From positions 151,826-215,825 of the forward strand of contig CANMSL010000007.1 in assembly GCA_947500505.1 (NCBI GenBank): a stretch of DNA of 64,000 nucleotides, read 5' to 3'. The notes under the pieces were generated by a model, which saw only the letters and a list, made by a program, of their open reading frames with translations, did no database searches and was not told the DNA's origin. The position numbers and the translations under genes are program-made. The DNA is from an uncultured Aquimarina sp. GTDB lineage: Bacteria > Bacteroidota > Bacteroidia > Flavobacteriales > Flavobacteriaceae. Position 1 is the stretch's first letter. Each line of letters starts with the position of its first letter. Positions 45,238 through 55,010 of the stretch are shown here, in pieces.

Positions 45238-47409
45238 CTAGTTTTTTACTCTAGGCCTTCCGTTACGATATTCTATTTCTGCTTTTTGTAATGTTTTGTC
45301 AGTCGCATAATGATTTTTAAGAACTTTATTTAACTCAAATAATTGCGTAGGAACAATAACTTCTTTGTTTAGAGTATTGACGGTATATGTTCTAAAACCT
45401 GCTTTTGATCCTGAAGTAGTATATGATAAATCGGTCCTTTTATTCATTTTTGCTTTTTCCAGTTTTTTTGGCTGCTCAACACTTTCTTCCAAACTAATTT
45501 TTATTTTCTTTATTCGGTTAAAATCTGTTGGTGATGATAATTCATATATCTTATCGATCTTTCCTAAAGCATTTGCAAATATAATTTGTTTATCAATTTT
45601 TCTATCATCCGAAATTGAAGCTCCTAAATCTGACAGCCCCTTAAAAAACTGAAGTTTCACGAATTCTTTCGATAGGGATTTATTTGCTTCGACTTGAGCA
45701 ATGGAAACTTTTTTTAAATAATCATTTGTTGACATTTTATTTTTAAGAATGTCATTATCAGGATTTTTAAATTCTTTTCTCCAGCCAATTAATACCCTAA
45801 GTGAATTCAACTTTTTAGACTGAGTAGCATTCATTGACGTACTATATCTTTCAACGATTATAGTAATTAGTCTATCCGCATCACGAATCAAATCTAATGA
45901 TAAATAATCTTCAATAGATTTTGTATAAGCATTGACGGCATCCTCATTTTGATCTAATTCAGTATAGACATCACCAAGCATTCTTCTCAATCTGGGATTT
46001 ACTATAGGACCAAATCTACTACTTACTGCCCTACTCAGCTGAAAACGTGCATTAGCTGCCCCATCACCCTCCCATTTTTTTTTATTATAAAAAATTCCTC
46101 CAAGTGTAATATGATATTTTCTAATCATTCGTAAATCATTCGCTCCATAGGCAGCACCTTTCATATTGAAGAGTCTAATTATTAGCTTGTTCAGCTTTTT
46201 ATCTGACGGATCCAGACTTGGATTATTATAATATAGTTCTGCCATCTCAGAAGCAACAACGGTAAAAAATGCTCGATCATCATCTCTTGTCTTATCTAAA
46301 ACATATTGCCAAAATTTTTCTGCCCTTTCGGGATTACCTTGGAAACTCTTCTTTTTTCCTTTAGAGTATAAAATTTTGTATAATACTGATTTTGGTAGAA
46401 CCCGTCCCCAATTATCATACATATTAACAGAAGGATTATATCCTTTCCAAAACTGGACGGCATCAATGTTTTCAATTTGCTCTGATCTAACTATGATCTG
46501 AAGCTCTTGTATTGCCTGATAAACCGTTGCACCTGATCTGTTTGGGTTAACACTTTTGGGAAATAAGTTAGTCTTTAACCTGGTAACTTTTGATGAAGTT
46601 AGCCAATCATTATCTGCCATTACATATGCCCAAAGTACCAAAGACTCTAAGGCTTTCGTATATTTTTTATTTTTAAAAAATGATAAAAGTTCTTTTCTGA
46701 GTAGTTCTTCTGAATAATTAGGTAGATCAATTTCCTGGCAATCCATTGCTAATTGTCTGATATCATTTCGCATCACACAAGAAAAATCATATTTGGTATA
46801 TAACTCTACCATAGCACCACAAGCTTTTTCTGAAAATGGGTCTTCTTTATATGCTTTTTGATAATAGCTACAAGCCTTTTGTAAATCGTTGTCGTTTCTG
46901 TAAACATCACCAATCCGTACATAGATATTTACTCGTTCTGAAGGATACTTCTTAGCCATTTCTTCTAATTTAGCGATGGTAGCTGGATCAATTCCTTGTT
47001 GTTGGGTCATCAATTTCATAAAATTAGACCACGCAGCCTTATTATCCGGATATGCGTACAGAACTTTTTCATAATAAGTAATCGCTCTCTTTATATACGA
47101 ATTACTCTTAAGACCATTCTTTAAAGCAGCTTGCTGATATAAATAACCACTGGTGAAATTTAAACCTGCTTCACAAAGCTTTCTCCCATCTTCCAACTCC
47201 AGACAATCAAACATTTTACTTTTAATGTGCATCGCCGCCTCTGCTACCTTGTCTTCAACCAAATAGTCGTTAATAGTTACATTTAAATCTTTGACCAATG
47301 TTTTGCTAATCTGTTCATAACTTACAGGAGATGGGGCAGCATCTTGTCCAAAACAAGAGCTAAACAGTATTGCTATAAATATTATTGAATATATTTTTTT
47401 AGTTTTCAT
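45238..47409 (-). CDS. TPR-repeat lipoprotein of the trypsin/MBL locus
   Basis: 723 residues when started at ATG 47409 (an upstream start at 47451 would overlap the preceding gene). Lipoprotein signal ending at FSSCF (Cys about 17). TPR units from about 85 to 540, for example AITYYEKVLYAYPDNKAAWS, IGDVYRNDNDLQKACSYYQK, YKEDPFSEKACGAM, LGDVYTELDQNEDAVNAYTK. The basic C-terminus ends NGRPRVKN. It follows the previous gene by 1 base and is the last of three, probably a scaffold for protein contacts at the envelope. Confidence 0.8.
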   Translation of the reverse strand: MKTKKIYSIIFIAILFSSCFGQDAAPSPVSYEQISKTLVKDLNVTINDYLVEDKVAEAAMHIKSKMFDCLELEDGRKLCEAGLNFTSGYLYQQAALKNGLKSNSYIKRAITYYEKVLYAYPDNKAAWSNFMKLMTQQQGIDPATIAKLEEMAKKYPSERVNIYVRIGDVYRNDNDLQKACSYYQKAYKEDPFSEKACGAMVELYTKYDFSCVMRNDIRQLAMDCQEIDLPNYSEELLRKELLSFFKNKKYTKALESLVLWAYVMADNDWLTSSKVTRLKTNLFPKSVNPNRSGATVYQAIQELQIIVRSEQIENIDAVQFWKGYNPSVNMYDNWGRVLPKSVLYKILYSKGKKKSFQGNPERAEKFWQYVLDKTRDDDRAFFTVVASEMAELYYNNPSLDPSDKKLNKLIIRLFNMKGAAYGANDLRMIRKYHITLGGIFYNKKKWEGDGAANARFQLSRAVSSRFGPIVNPRLRRMLGDVYTELDQNEDAVNAYTKSIEDYLSLDLIRDADRLITIIVERYSTSMNATQSKKLNSLRVLIGWRKEFKNPDNDILKNKMSTNDYLKKVSIAQVEANKSLSKEFVKLQFFKGLSDLGASISDDRKIDKQIIFANALGKIDKIYELSSPTDFNRIKKIKISLEESVEQPKKLEKAKMNKRTDLSYTTSGSKAGFRTYTVNTLNKEVIVPTQLFELNKVLKNHYATDKTLQKAEIEYRNGRPRVKN

Positions 47410-47410
47410 G

Positions 47411-48271
47411 TTACTCAATGTTGGATTCAAAAAAGTCACTCGAAGTAGCAATAGTATGGTATACCTTTCTTCTATATTTTGTGATAAAGATTTTGCCGCT
47501 TACTAATTGCATAACCGGTAATTCCTTGAGCTGTATTCTCAGGCAGCCCATTAATGGTAATGGTATGCCTGTCATATTTTCCTGAACAACTCCCGAAAAC
47601 TGAGCTTCTTCGTGCTTGGATATTGTAGGCACACCACTATTGGTTTTGCCATTAACGATCACCTTAAATTCGCTATCTATTGGATCTATCATGAGCACTT
47701 CTTTTTTAAAAGGAAGAATTGCTTCTTTTATTCCCGAAGTATCATCTATATAATAGTGATTGCTATCTGGTATAGTAATTGAAATTTTATCAAATAGAAT
47801 ACTTACCAACTCTTGATTATATGACTTGTTAAGATACGTTCTCCAGTCTTCCTGCAATTTTTCAGTCATCATTGAAGCCGAGCTTTGATATGCATCAAAT
47901 TCTTCGTAATCCAGAAATTGCCATTCGTGAGAAAACTCAGTATTTTCTGAATCTTCTAGCTTAAGAAACAACCAGTATTCTTCATTAAAACCTGTGCTGC
48001 CAACATTTTTATTTTTTAAGGTTATAGTTAGCTTATTAGGTGCTGATGCTTTTGAAAAAGTTGCAAATCCGATGTATTCGTTTAACCCATCAATAAGTAT
48101 TGGTAATGCCCCGGTTTTTATATCATCAATATCATTTTCAAATATTTCAAAAAATAAATTATCGGGTGCAATATCGAAGTTTACTTGTATTTCAGGTTTT
48201 TGCCCATATACCAGTCCGATATACAATAAAAAAGTGCACAAAAACCATTTAGTACTAACTGTTTTTCCCAT
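47411..48271 (-). CDS. Secreted protein of the trypsin/MBL locus
   Basis: 286 residues, signal peptide about 1-23 (ends LVYGQ). Mostly beta-structured, with IQVNFDIAPDNLFFEIFEND and MGCLRIQLKELPVMQL; no Cys pairs and no known motif. It sits between the membrane protease and the TPR lipoprotein with spacings of 7 and 1 bases, so it is surely co-expressed. Function not recognised. Confidence 0.7.
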   Translation of the reverse strand: MGKTVSTKWFLCTFLLYIGLVYGQKPEIQVNFDIAPDNLFFEIFENDIDDIKTGALPILIDGLNEYIGFATFSKASAPNKLTITLKNKNVGSTGFNEEYWLFLKLEDSENTEFSHEWQFLDYEEFDAYQSSASMMTEKLQEDWRTYLNKSYNQELVSILFDKISITIPDSNHYYIDDTSGIKEAILPFKKEVLMIDPIDSEFKVIVNGKTNSGVPTISKHEEAQFSGVVQENMTGIPLPLMGCLRIQLKELPVMQLVSGKIFITKYRRKVYHTIATSSDFFESNIE

Positions 48272-48278
48272 GATTCTG

Positions 48279-49982
48279 TTATTGAAATGTAAATTTTAAT
48301 AATTTATCCGTGTTATCAGATCGTATGCGATATGATTGTTCGTTAATTATGGCGTTATCTGATTTCTTGATAACCTTTACTGTAATCCTATCATCCATAT
48401 CTAAATCAACTTCATTATGGGGCTTAATTTTTTTCCAGTGCCGGGTCCATTTTTCTAATATAGCAGCATTCAACTGGTCGTTCTCATGAAATTGTTTCCA
48501 TTCTCTTTCTCGTTCTTTTGTAATTTTTAATTTTCTCTTGCCTAGAATCATTGCTCCTTTTTCGTGCAACGTACTATCTATAAATTTTATAGTGGCTCCA
48601 TTCTGTTTTTCTACCCGAACCTCCAGTCGGTAATTTTTCATAAGTCTTGCCCGTTTAGCGTCAAATCGTACAAGTAATACAGGTTCTTGTAGAAAACTTT
48701 TTGGATAGTATAGTTCTCTTTTAAAAAATGGGGAAACAAAAATTGGCAGTTCTTCCCTGCCATCGGGTTTAATTTTAATAGAATCTCCAATAAATGGTGT
48801 TAGCATCAAAAATCTGGTAACACCTGTTGGGTTTAGTTGTTTTTGTCTTCCTTCCTGGTAATTCTCTCCTTTCAGCATTGTGACAGGTATCTTATCAAAT
48901 TCAGAATTTCCGTGAATCCATACAGAAGAAGTGAATGTCCATAAAAAGAATATTATAATTCCGAAAGTCACTAAAGAAATATTCCCAAAAAGTAAGGTTC
49001 CAATAGTACTCTTAATCCTGCTTGATTCCGTGTTCATATCTTCACCAAGCCAATCTCCCATAATTTTACCTGTTAATGAAACAGTTACTAAGATTATAGC
49101 TATCAATCCTGATTCCTGAATCTGACCCAAATGATAAAATATCCACCAAATCAGCAAGAAGACTAATATTGGTAAAATGATCAGTCTGATCCCATATTTC
49201 CGATATAATGGATATTTGGGGTACTCCCTATTATATTGTTTACGAATCTCTTTTCTTAACTGCTTACTGGTTAATTCGGAATATATCTGACTTTCTCCGT
49301 CTTCTTCCCACTTTTTAAATACTTTCCAAATGATATCAACGGGAATTACAAAAGCTCCCAGATCATCGTTGGCACTACGAGTCATTTGTACAATTCCGAT
49401 AATATTACCGCTTTGTCTTTCAATTAAAGCAGCACCACTCATTCCCGGTCGAATTAGGCCATTAGCAAACACTAATTTCCTAATCACATCAGAATCTACT
49501 TCTTCTCCATTATAATTTAGACTTACCGCTTGTGGTACATTACGTTTAAGATCCCTATCTTTTTTTTGAAAACCAAAAGCTAAAAACTGTCGGTCTTGTA
49601 GATTGTCTGGAACATTTTCATTTTCAGGAAAAGCCATCAGATAATGATCTTTTTTTGAAATTTCTACTATGGCAACATCTGGATATTCTTTTTTTAGAGA
49701 TGTTGCTCTTGTTTCACTTTCAGTATCTATTGCTTCTTCAGGTTCTTCATATATTTTGGAAACATTGATCTTTACAGCGGTATCTTCCCATTCAAAATGT
49801 CCTGGTTCTTCCACATCAGGAAAAAGAATTTTTATAGATTGTATATCATCGATAGAATTCCTTACTACGTGTGCACATGTAAGTACTTTTCCGGGAGCAA
49901 TAAGAGTACCAGTTCCTATAGAGTTTTTGGTACGAACAAGTACTGTTCTCTTTCGAAACAGTTTAATTAAAGGGTCGGCCAT
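48279..49982 (-). CDS. Membrane-anchored trypsin-like serine protease
   Basis: 567 residues from ATG 49982 (a TTG 18 bases upstream is less likely). Residues 1-210 are a trypsin-like domain without a signal: His38 (VLTCAHVV), Asp102 (YPDVAIVEI) and Ser182 in IRPGMSGAALI, where GMSGA replaces GNSGG. Then a linker and three hydrophobic helices (about 268-290, 293-315 and 330-352). The last 200 residues are a beta-rich domain (ITVKVIKKSDNAIINEQSYR). The protease domain therefore probably faces the cytosol. First gene of the three-gene operon, divergent from the MBL-fold gene. Confidence 0.85.
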   Translation of the reverse strand: MADPLIKLFRKRTVLVRTKNSIGTGTLIAPGKVLTCAHVVRNSIDDIQSIKILFPDVEEPGHFEWEDTAVKINVSKIYEEPEEAIDTESETRATSLKKEYPDVAIVEISKKDHYLMAFPENENVPDNLQDRQFLAFGFQKKDRDLKRNVPQAVSLNYNGEEVDSDVIRKLVFANGLIRPGMSGAALIERQSGNIIGIVQMTRSANDDLGAFVIPVDIIWKVFKKWEEDGESQIYSELTSKQLRKEIRKQYNREYPKYPLYRKYGIRLIILPILVFLLIWWIFYHLGQIQESGLIAIILVTVSLTGKIMGDWLGEDMNTESSRIKSTIGTLLFGNISLVTFGIIIFFLWTFTSSVWIHGNSEFDKIPVTMLKGENYQEGRQKQLNPTGVTRFLMLTPFIGDSIKIKPDGREELPIFVSPFFKRELYYPKSFLQEPVLLVRFDAKRARLMKNYRLEVRVEKQNGATIKFIDSTLHEKGAMILGKRKLKITKEREREWKQFHENDQLNAAILEKWTRHWKKIKPHNEVDLDMDDRITVKVIKKSDNAIINEQSYRIRSDNTDKLLKFTFQ

Positions 49983-50062
49983 TAGATGATATTGTCGCAA
50001 AAAAGGTAAGAAAAATTGGGGAAAATAACAATATTCGTTAATTTACGATAATATGAAACTTA

Positions 50063-50088
50063 AGTATGATCTGAGAATTGATCATACT
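50063..50088. promoter_or_regulatory. Inverted repeat in the trypsin/MBL divergent region
   Basis: AGTATGATC (50063-50071) and GATCATACT (50080-50088) are perfect 9-base arms with 8 bases between. It lies 26 bases before the MBL-fold start and about 80 bases upstream of the protease gene. Could be an operator for a dimeric regulator or a leader hairpin. Confidence 0.45.
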
Positions 50089-50114
50089 ATTTAATTTAGA
50101 AGAAAAATTCAGGT

Positions 50115-51356
50115 ATGCAAAACACCATCTCAATTGAATTATTTCCTGCCGGAAATGGTGACGCCATACTTTTAGATTTTGGAGAAGCACTCATTCTTAT
50201 TGATGCCGGATACACCTCTACATATCGGGATCATATAAAACCAAGACTGCAAAAACTTCACAGTGAAGGTAGATCGCTAACAAAATTTATAATAACACAT
50301 ATCGATGCTGATCATATATCAGGTGCTATTGCTTTTATAAAAGAAAATCAAGATTCTGAGAATCCATCCATTATCGGTATTGATGAAGTTTGGTTCAACA
50401 GTTACAGACATCTATCTTTTGAAGATAAAGAAAATGGTGTTTTTGACGGATCGATTCCAGAGATTGATATTGTTGGCGGAAAGGAAAGCGTGGAAACGGA
50501 GGACGAAAATCAGTTGGTAAGTTATGCACAAGGTACGTCATTAGGTAGTTTATTACTAAAATATAGGTACAATTGGAATACGAGTTTTAATTCTTTAGCA
50601 ATAAAAGCTGACAAACCATTACAACTAAAAGTATCTGAAAATCTGCAATTAACATTGTTAGGGCCTACAGAGGCTTCATTAGATAAAATGGCTTCTACGT
50701 GGTTTCGTTATTTAAAGAAGATTTTTGCAGGAAAGATCAATGAAGATACTTTTTTTGATGATGCTTTTGAAAAAATGATGGAAGAAATGCGACAAGCAGC
50801 ATTAGATAAAATAACTTTGGATGAAGAAATGTTGGTTTCAACATTTGGAGATTGGGTTGTAAATTACACCAAAACCTGGGAAAAAGAAGATAACTCTCCT
50901 ACTAATGGTTCTTCTATCATCTTTTTATTAGAATATAAAGACAAAAAATTGTTATTTCTTGGTGATGCCATTCCCGGACAGGTAGAAGAACAACTGAAAA
51001 AATTAATCCCAGAAGACCAGTTATCATTGCAAATTGATGTTCTTAAAGTTGCCCATCACGGTGCCTGGCCAAATAACAGTCCGGAGTTAATAAAAATGAT
51101 TCAGGCCAAATATTATCTTTTCTCGAGCAACGGGAGAAGACATCGACACCCTCATTTTGAAACTATGGCCAGCATTATAAATAATCATCAATTAGAGGAT
51201 CACAAAACTTTGGTTTTTAATTATAGACAAGGTGATAGGTTGTTAGATATTGACGATGAGACAATCAAACAAAAATATAATTACAGTACGCTTTGGCCGG
51301 ATGTGGATGAATGGGGAAATGGTGTTGACGGATATGTGAAGATAATAATTGATTAA
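50115..51356 (+). CDS. ComEC/Rec2-like metallo-beta-lactamase-fold protein
   Basis: 413 residues, soluble, no signal. N-terminal metal motif THIDADHISG (His62, Asp64, Asp66, His67), the HxDxDH form of the ComEC-type MBL, then SIIFLLEYKDKKLLFLGDAI and VLKVAHHGAWPNNSPELI. It is a hydrolase with a phosphodiester- or nucleic-acid-type substrate in relatives; here the substrate is open. An insertion of about 140 residues (90-270) splits the usual fold. Divergent from the protease operon over 132 bases, so probably part of the same system. Confidence 0.85.
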   Translation: MQNTISIELFPAGNGDAILLDFGEALILIDAGYTSTYRDHIKPRLQKLHSEGRSLTKFIITHIDADHISGAIAFIKENQDSENPSIIGIDEVWFNSYRHLSFEDKENGVFDGSIPEIDIVGGKESVETEDENQLVSYAQGTSLGSLLLKYRYNWNTSFNSLAIKADKPLQLKVSENLQLTLLGPTEASLDKMASTWFRYLKKIFAGKINEDTFFDDAFEKMMEEMRQAALDKITLDEEMLVSTFGDWVVNYTKTWEKEDNSPTNGSSIIFLLEYKDKKLLFLGDAIPGQVEEQLKKLIPEDQLSLQIDVLKVAHHGAWPNNSPELIKMIQAKYYLFSSNGRRHRHPHFETMASIINNHQLEDHKTLVFNYRQGDRLLDIDDETIKQKYNYSTLWPDVDEWGNGVDGYVKIIID

Positions 51357-51567
51357 ATTAATTTGCATTAAATATTATTGCATACAAATACTGATAAATA
51401 TAATTAAGTGGTATTTATATTAGTACTTTAAAGTACTTTGAAACTTGCTACATTTAATAAGCTTTATCGTTAAGCCTGTAAGAATATTTGAAATGTATTT
51501 GTTAAGCTATTATGGTCAATGTTATTTTCATATATTTATATCAAAATAAGTTCACACAAACTATCTC

Positions 51568-52449
51568 ATGACGGCTTTAAAACTCAATACTTTTCGTAGA
51601 ATCTATTTATATTTACCTTTTTTATTTGCTTTTGCTTCTTGTGGATCTGACACAACTCATTCTGACCTAAAGGAGGCACTTACTTTTTATTCTTCATTTG
51701 ATAAAGGCGTGCAGGCTGATTTTGCATTGGGAGATCCTCAGCTATATACGGTTCCTTCTCGTAAAGCCAGAGATTCTGCTCAGGTAGGAATACACAAAAA
51801 AGATATACGTATCGCAAAGGGAAAAGGAATGGTTGGTGACGCCTTATTGTATGGATCCAATAGTAAGGGATATATTTACTATAAAAGTAAAAACAATATC
51901 GCTTACGATACTAGTGACTGGAAAGGCGCAGTATCTTTTTGGCTAAACCTTGATCCTGCAACTGATCTAGAACCTGGATATTGTGATCCGATCCAAATTA
52001 CTGATGTAAGCTATAATGATGCATCCATCTGGGTAGATTTTACAAAAGAAAACCCCAGAGATTTCAGACTTGGCGTTATCGGAGATAAAACAGCCTGGAA
52101 AAAAGATACAACACTATCAGATAATGATGACAAGGACTTCATTAAACAATTGCTACCATTATCGAAACCGCCTTTTGCTAAAGGAACTTGGACACATATC
52201 CTAATTAATTTCCAAGGGCTAAACACAGGTAATGGTGTAGCTGCTTTATACATAAATGGTAAACTAAAAGGAGAAAGAGATGGTATCAATGATCCTTTTT
52301 CCTGGGAACTCGATAAATCCAATATTTATCTGGGATTAGGGTATATAGGATTGATGGATGAACTTTCAATTTTTAATAGAAATCTTACCGAAAAAGAGAT
52401 TTCTACCTTGTATACATTAGAAAATGGAGTACATACACTTCTAAAATAA
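51568..52449 (+). CDS. LamG-like jelly-roll lipoprotein
   Basis: 293 residues. Lipoprotein signal ending at FASCG (Cys about 26). The rest is a concanavalin/LamG-type domain: LTFYSSFDKG, GAVSFWLNLDP, WTHILINFQGLN, AALYINGKLKGERDG, GYIGLMDELSIFNRNLTEKE. Such domains bind glycans or other ligands at the cell surface. It precedes the acylase by 36 bases and probably shares a transcript. Confidence 0.82.
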   Translation: MTALKLNTFRRIYLYLPFLFAFASCGSDTTHSDLKEALTFYSSFDKGVQADFALGDPQLYTVPSRKARDSAQVGIHKKDIRIAKGKGMVGDALLYGSNSKGYIYYKSKNNIAYDTSDWKGAVSFWLNLDPATDLEPGYCDPIQITDVSYNDASIWVDFTKENPRDFRLGVIGDKTAWKKDTTLSDNDDKDFIKQLLPLSKPPFAKGTWTHILINFQGLNTGNGVAALYINGKLKGERDGINDPFSWELDKSNIYLGLGYIGLMDELSIFNRNLTEKEISTLYTLENGVHTLLK

Positions 52450-52485
52450 AATTTCATTTACCTCACTTATTACAAAATTAAAACT

Positions 52486-54678
52486 ATGATCCGTTTTAAA
52501 ATCATACTGGTTAGTATTACTGCCTTACTCCTATTTTCTTGTAAAACTGAAACTAAAGTAAAAAGCAGTGACGAGGAACAAAGATGGGAAACTCATGCTC
52601 TCAACACTACAATTATTAGAGATGATTTTGGTGTGCCTCATATCTATGGAAAAACAGATGCAGATGCTGTTTTTGGATTGTTATATGCGCAATGCGAAGA
52701 TGATTTTAATCGCGTAGAGCAAAATTATATCTGGGCAACAGGTCGTTTAGCAGAAGTCGAAGGAGAAAAAGCTATTTATAGCGATTTAAGAGCAAAACTG
52801 TTTATGACAGAAGAAGAAGCAATTGCTAATTATGAAAGTAGTCCACAGTGGCTCAAAGAATTATGTATTGCCTTTGCGGATGGAATCAACTATTATTTAA
52901 AAACACATCCTGAAGTAAAACCAAAATTGCTTACCCATTTTGAACCATGGATGCCAATGTATTTTAGTGAAGGTTCTATTGGTGGCGATATAGAGCGCGT
53001 TTCTACTCGTAAAATCAAAGCAATGTATGAAGGTGGAATGGAACTACCGATTTCGGAAGAATTAGCGTCAAAAAAAGAAAAAGAAATGCTAGAGCCACAA
53101 GGTTCTAACGGGATTGCGATTTCCGGATCACTAACACAATCTGGGAATGCGATGTTATTAATCAATCCACATACTTCCTTTTATTTTAGAGGAGAAGTAC
53201 ACGTAGTGAGTGAAGAAGGATTGAATGCTTATGGCGCTGTAACCTGGGGACAGTTTTTTGTATACCAGGGTTTTAATGAAAAAACCGGTTGGATGCATAC
53301 CTCTACCTATACCGATGTTATTGATGAGTTTATAGAAACAACTACAGAAAAAGATGGGAAACCAATGTATCAATACGGTGATGAATTACGTCCTATAGAA
53401 AAATACGATGTAGCACTAAAGTATAAAGAAGGAGATTCATTAAAAGAAAAGACTTTTCCCGCCTATCGAACCCACCACGGTCCTATTACACATCTTAAAG
53501 ACGGAAAATGGGTAGCGACTGCCCTAATGTGGGAACCGGTAAAAGCATTAGAACAGTCCTATATACGTACAAAACAGGATGGATATAAGGGGTTTCGCAA
53601 TATGATGGATATAAAGACCAATTCATCAAATAATACGGTTTATGCAGATGCTGAAGGAAATATTGCGTACTTTCATGGTAATTTTATTCCGGTAAGAGAT
53701 CCCTCTTTTGATTATACAAAGCCGGTTGATGGAAGTGATCCTAAAACTGACTGGAACGGTCTACATCCTGTTGATGAAGCAATAACACTTTTAAACCCGG
53801 AAAATGGTTGGTTACAAAACTGTAATTCCACACCATATACTTCGGCATTAGAATACAGTCCGAAAAAGGAAAAGTATCCAAAATATATGTCGATAGATCG
53901 AGAAAACTTTAGGGGAGTTCACGCTATTGAATTATTAAAAGATAAAAAAGGATATACGCTGGATAGTCTGATTTCACTGGCCTATGATCCATATTTACCG
54001 GCATTTTCAAAATTGATTCCCGGACTTGTTGAAGCCTATGATAAAATAGATCGAACTAATGAATTAGGAAGTACAATAGAGATTCTAAGAAATTGGGATT
54101 TTAAAACTTCTAAGAAGTCTAAGGCGATGACCCTTGCTCATTTTTACGGTACCAATTATGCCAGAAAAGGCAAAAGACCTGAAGAACGAATAAGCGATAT
54201 GGAACTCCTTACCTATTTTGGTACAAAATCACCTTTGGAAGAAAGAATTCAAATCTTTAAGGAAACCGTGGAAGAATTAGAATCAGATTTTGGCGAAATA
54301 CTTCCTTGGGGTGAAATCAATCGTTTTCAGCGTATTAACGGGGATATCAGACAGCCTTTTGATGATACGAAACCCAGTACAGCAGTTGGGTTTGCATCGG
54401 GTCGTTGGGGAGCTCTAGCAGCTTATGGTGCACGCTATACTAACAATACAAAGAAAATTTATGGTACCAGGGGAAACAGCTTCGTAGCGGTTGTAGAATT
54501 TGGCGATAAAGTGAAAGCAAAAACTAGTTTAGCTGGTGGTCAAAGTGGAAATCCGGATTCTCCACACTTTGATGATCAAATACAACCATACGTAAATGCA
54601 CAATTCAAAGAAGCCGCTTATTATAAGGAAGATGTGTTAAAGCGTGCAAAAAAAACATACCATCCTGGAGAAAAATAA
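52486..54678 (+). CDS. Penicillin acylase family (Ntn-hydrolase) lipoprotein
   Basis: 730 residues. Lipoprotein signal ending at LFSCK (Cys19). The N-terminal part DDFGVPHIYGKTDADAVFGL is typical of the alpha chain. The autocatalytic cleavage site is QG-SNGIAISG with Ser207 as the beta-chain nucleophile. The conserved WMHTSTYTDVIDEF, HHGPITH and later RGNSFVAVVEFGD and SLAGGQSGNPDSPHFDDQI follow. It hydrolyses amides, possibly acyl-homoserine lactones or acyl-peptides, outside the cytosol. Substrate class not decidable here. Confidence 0.9.
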   Translation: MIRFKIILVSITALLLFSCKTETKVKSSDEEQRWETHALNTTIIRDDFGVPHIYGKTDADAVFGLLYAQCEDDFNRVEQNYIWATGRLAEVEGEKAIYSDLRAKLFMTEEEAIANYESSPQWLKELCIAFADGINYYLKTHPEVKPKLLTHFEPWMPMYFSEGSIGGDIERVSTRKIKAMYEGGMELPISEELASKKEKEMLEPQGSNGIAISGSLTQSGNAMLLINPHTSFYFRGEVHVVSEEGLNAYGAVTWGQFFVYQGFNEKTGWMHTSTYTDVIDEFIETTTEKDGKPMYQYGDELRPIEKYDVALKYKEGDSLKEKTFPAYRTHHGPITHLKDGKWVATALMWEPVKALEQSYIRTKQDGYKGFRNMMDIKTNSSNNTVYADAEGNIAYFHGNFIPVRDPSFDYTKPVDGSDPKTDWNGLHPVDEAITLLNPENGWLQNCNSTPYTSALEYSPKKEKYPKYMSIDRENFRGVHAIELLKDKKGYTLDSLISLAYDPYLPAFSKLIPGLVEAYDKIDRTNELGSTIEILRNWDFKTSKKSKAMTLAHFYGTNYARKGKRPEERISDMELLTYFGTKSPLEERIQIFKETVEELESDFGEILPWGEINRFQRINGDIRQPFDDTKPSTAVGFASGRWGALAAYGARYTNNTKKIYGTRGNSFVAVVEFGDKVKAKTSLAGGQSGNPDSPHFDDQIQPYVNAQFKEAAYYKEDVLKRAKKTYHPGEK

Positions 54679-54749
54679 TATCAATTTTTTATTTAAATAA
54701 ATTCATCTAATAATTTTAAAATCAATTACTTGTATATTTTATATATCCA

Positions 54750-54998
54750 TTAAAGAATAATAACTTCTTTTAAAAAATTGACAACCTTATCTTTTGGCAT
54801 TTCACAGGGTTTTAATAATTCTGAGTTGGATGTGATATAATAATTTAAGCTTATGAAGTCATTGCCTTGAAGTTCTTTTGCATAAATTTTAAATGATTTT
54901 CCATTATTAAATACATCTTTTGTAATACTATATTTCACTTCTTTATAGATTCCTTCAGAATATCCCTCTGGAATTCTTTCAATTTCTTCTTGCATCAT
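54750..54998 (-). CDS. Small hypothetical protein next to selO
   Basis: 82 residues, soluble (IPEGYSEGIYKEVKYSITKD, FKIYAKELQGNDFISLNYYI, one Cys in KPCEMPK). Starts 12 bases after the selO stop on the same strand and so is probably in its operon. The same kind of small protein is, to my recollection, often beside selO or redox repair genes in flavobacteria. Function not recognised. Confidence 0.65.
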   Translation of the reverse strand: MMQEEIERIPEGYSEGIYKEVKYSITKDVFNNGKSFKIYAKELQGNDFISLNYYITSNSELLKPCEMPKDKVVNFLKEVIIL

Positions 54999-55010
54999 AA
55001 TGGCTGCTTA

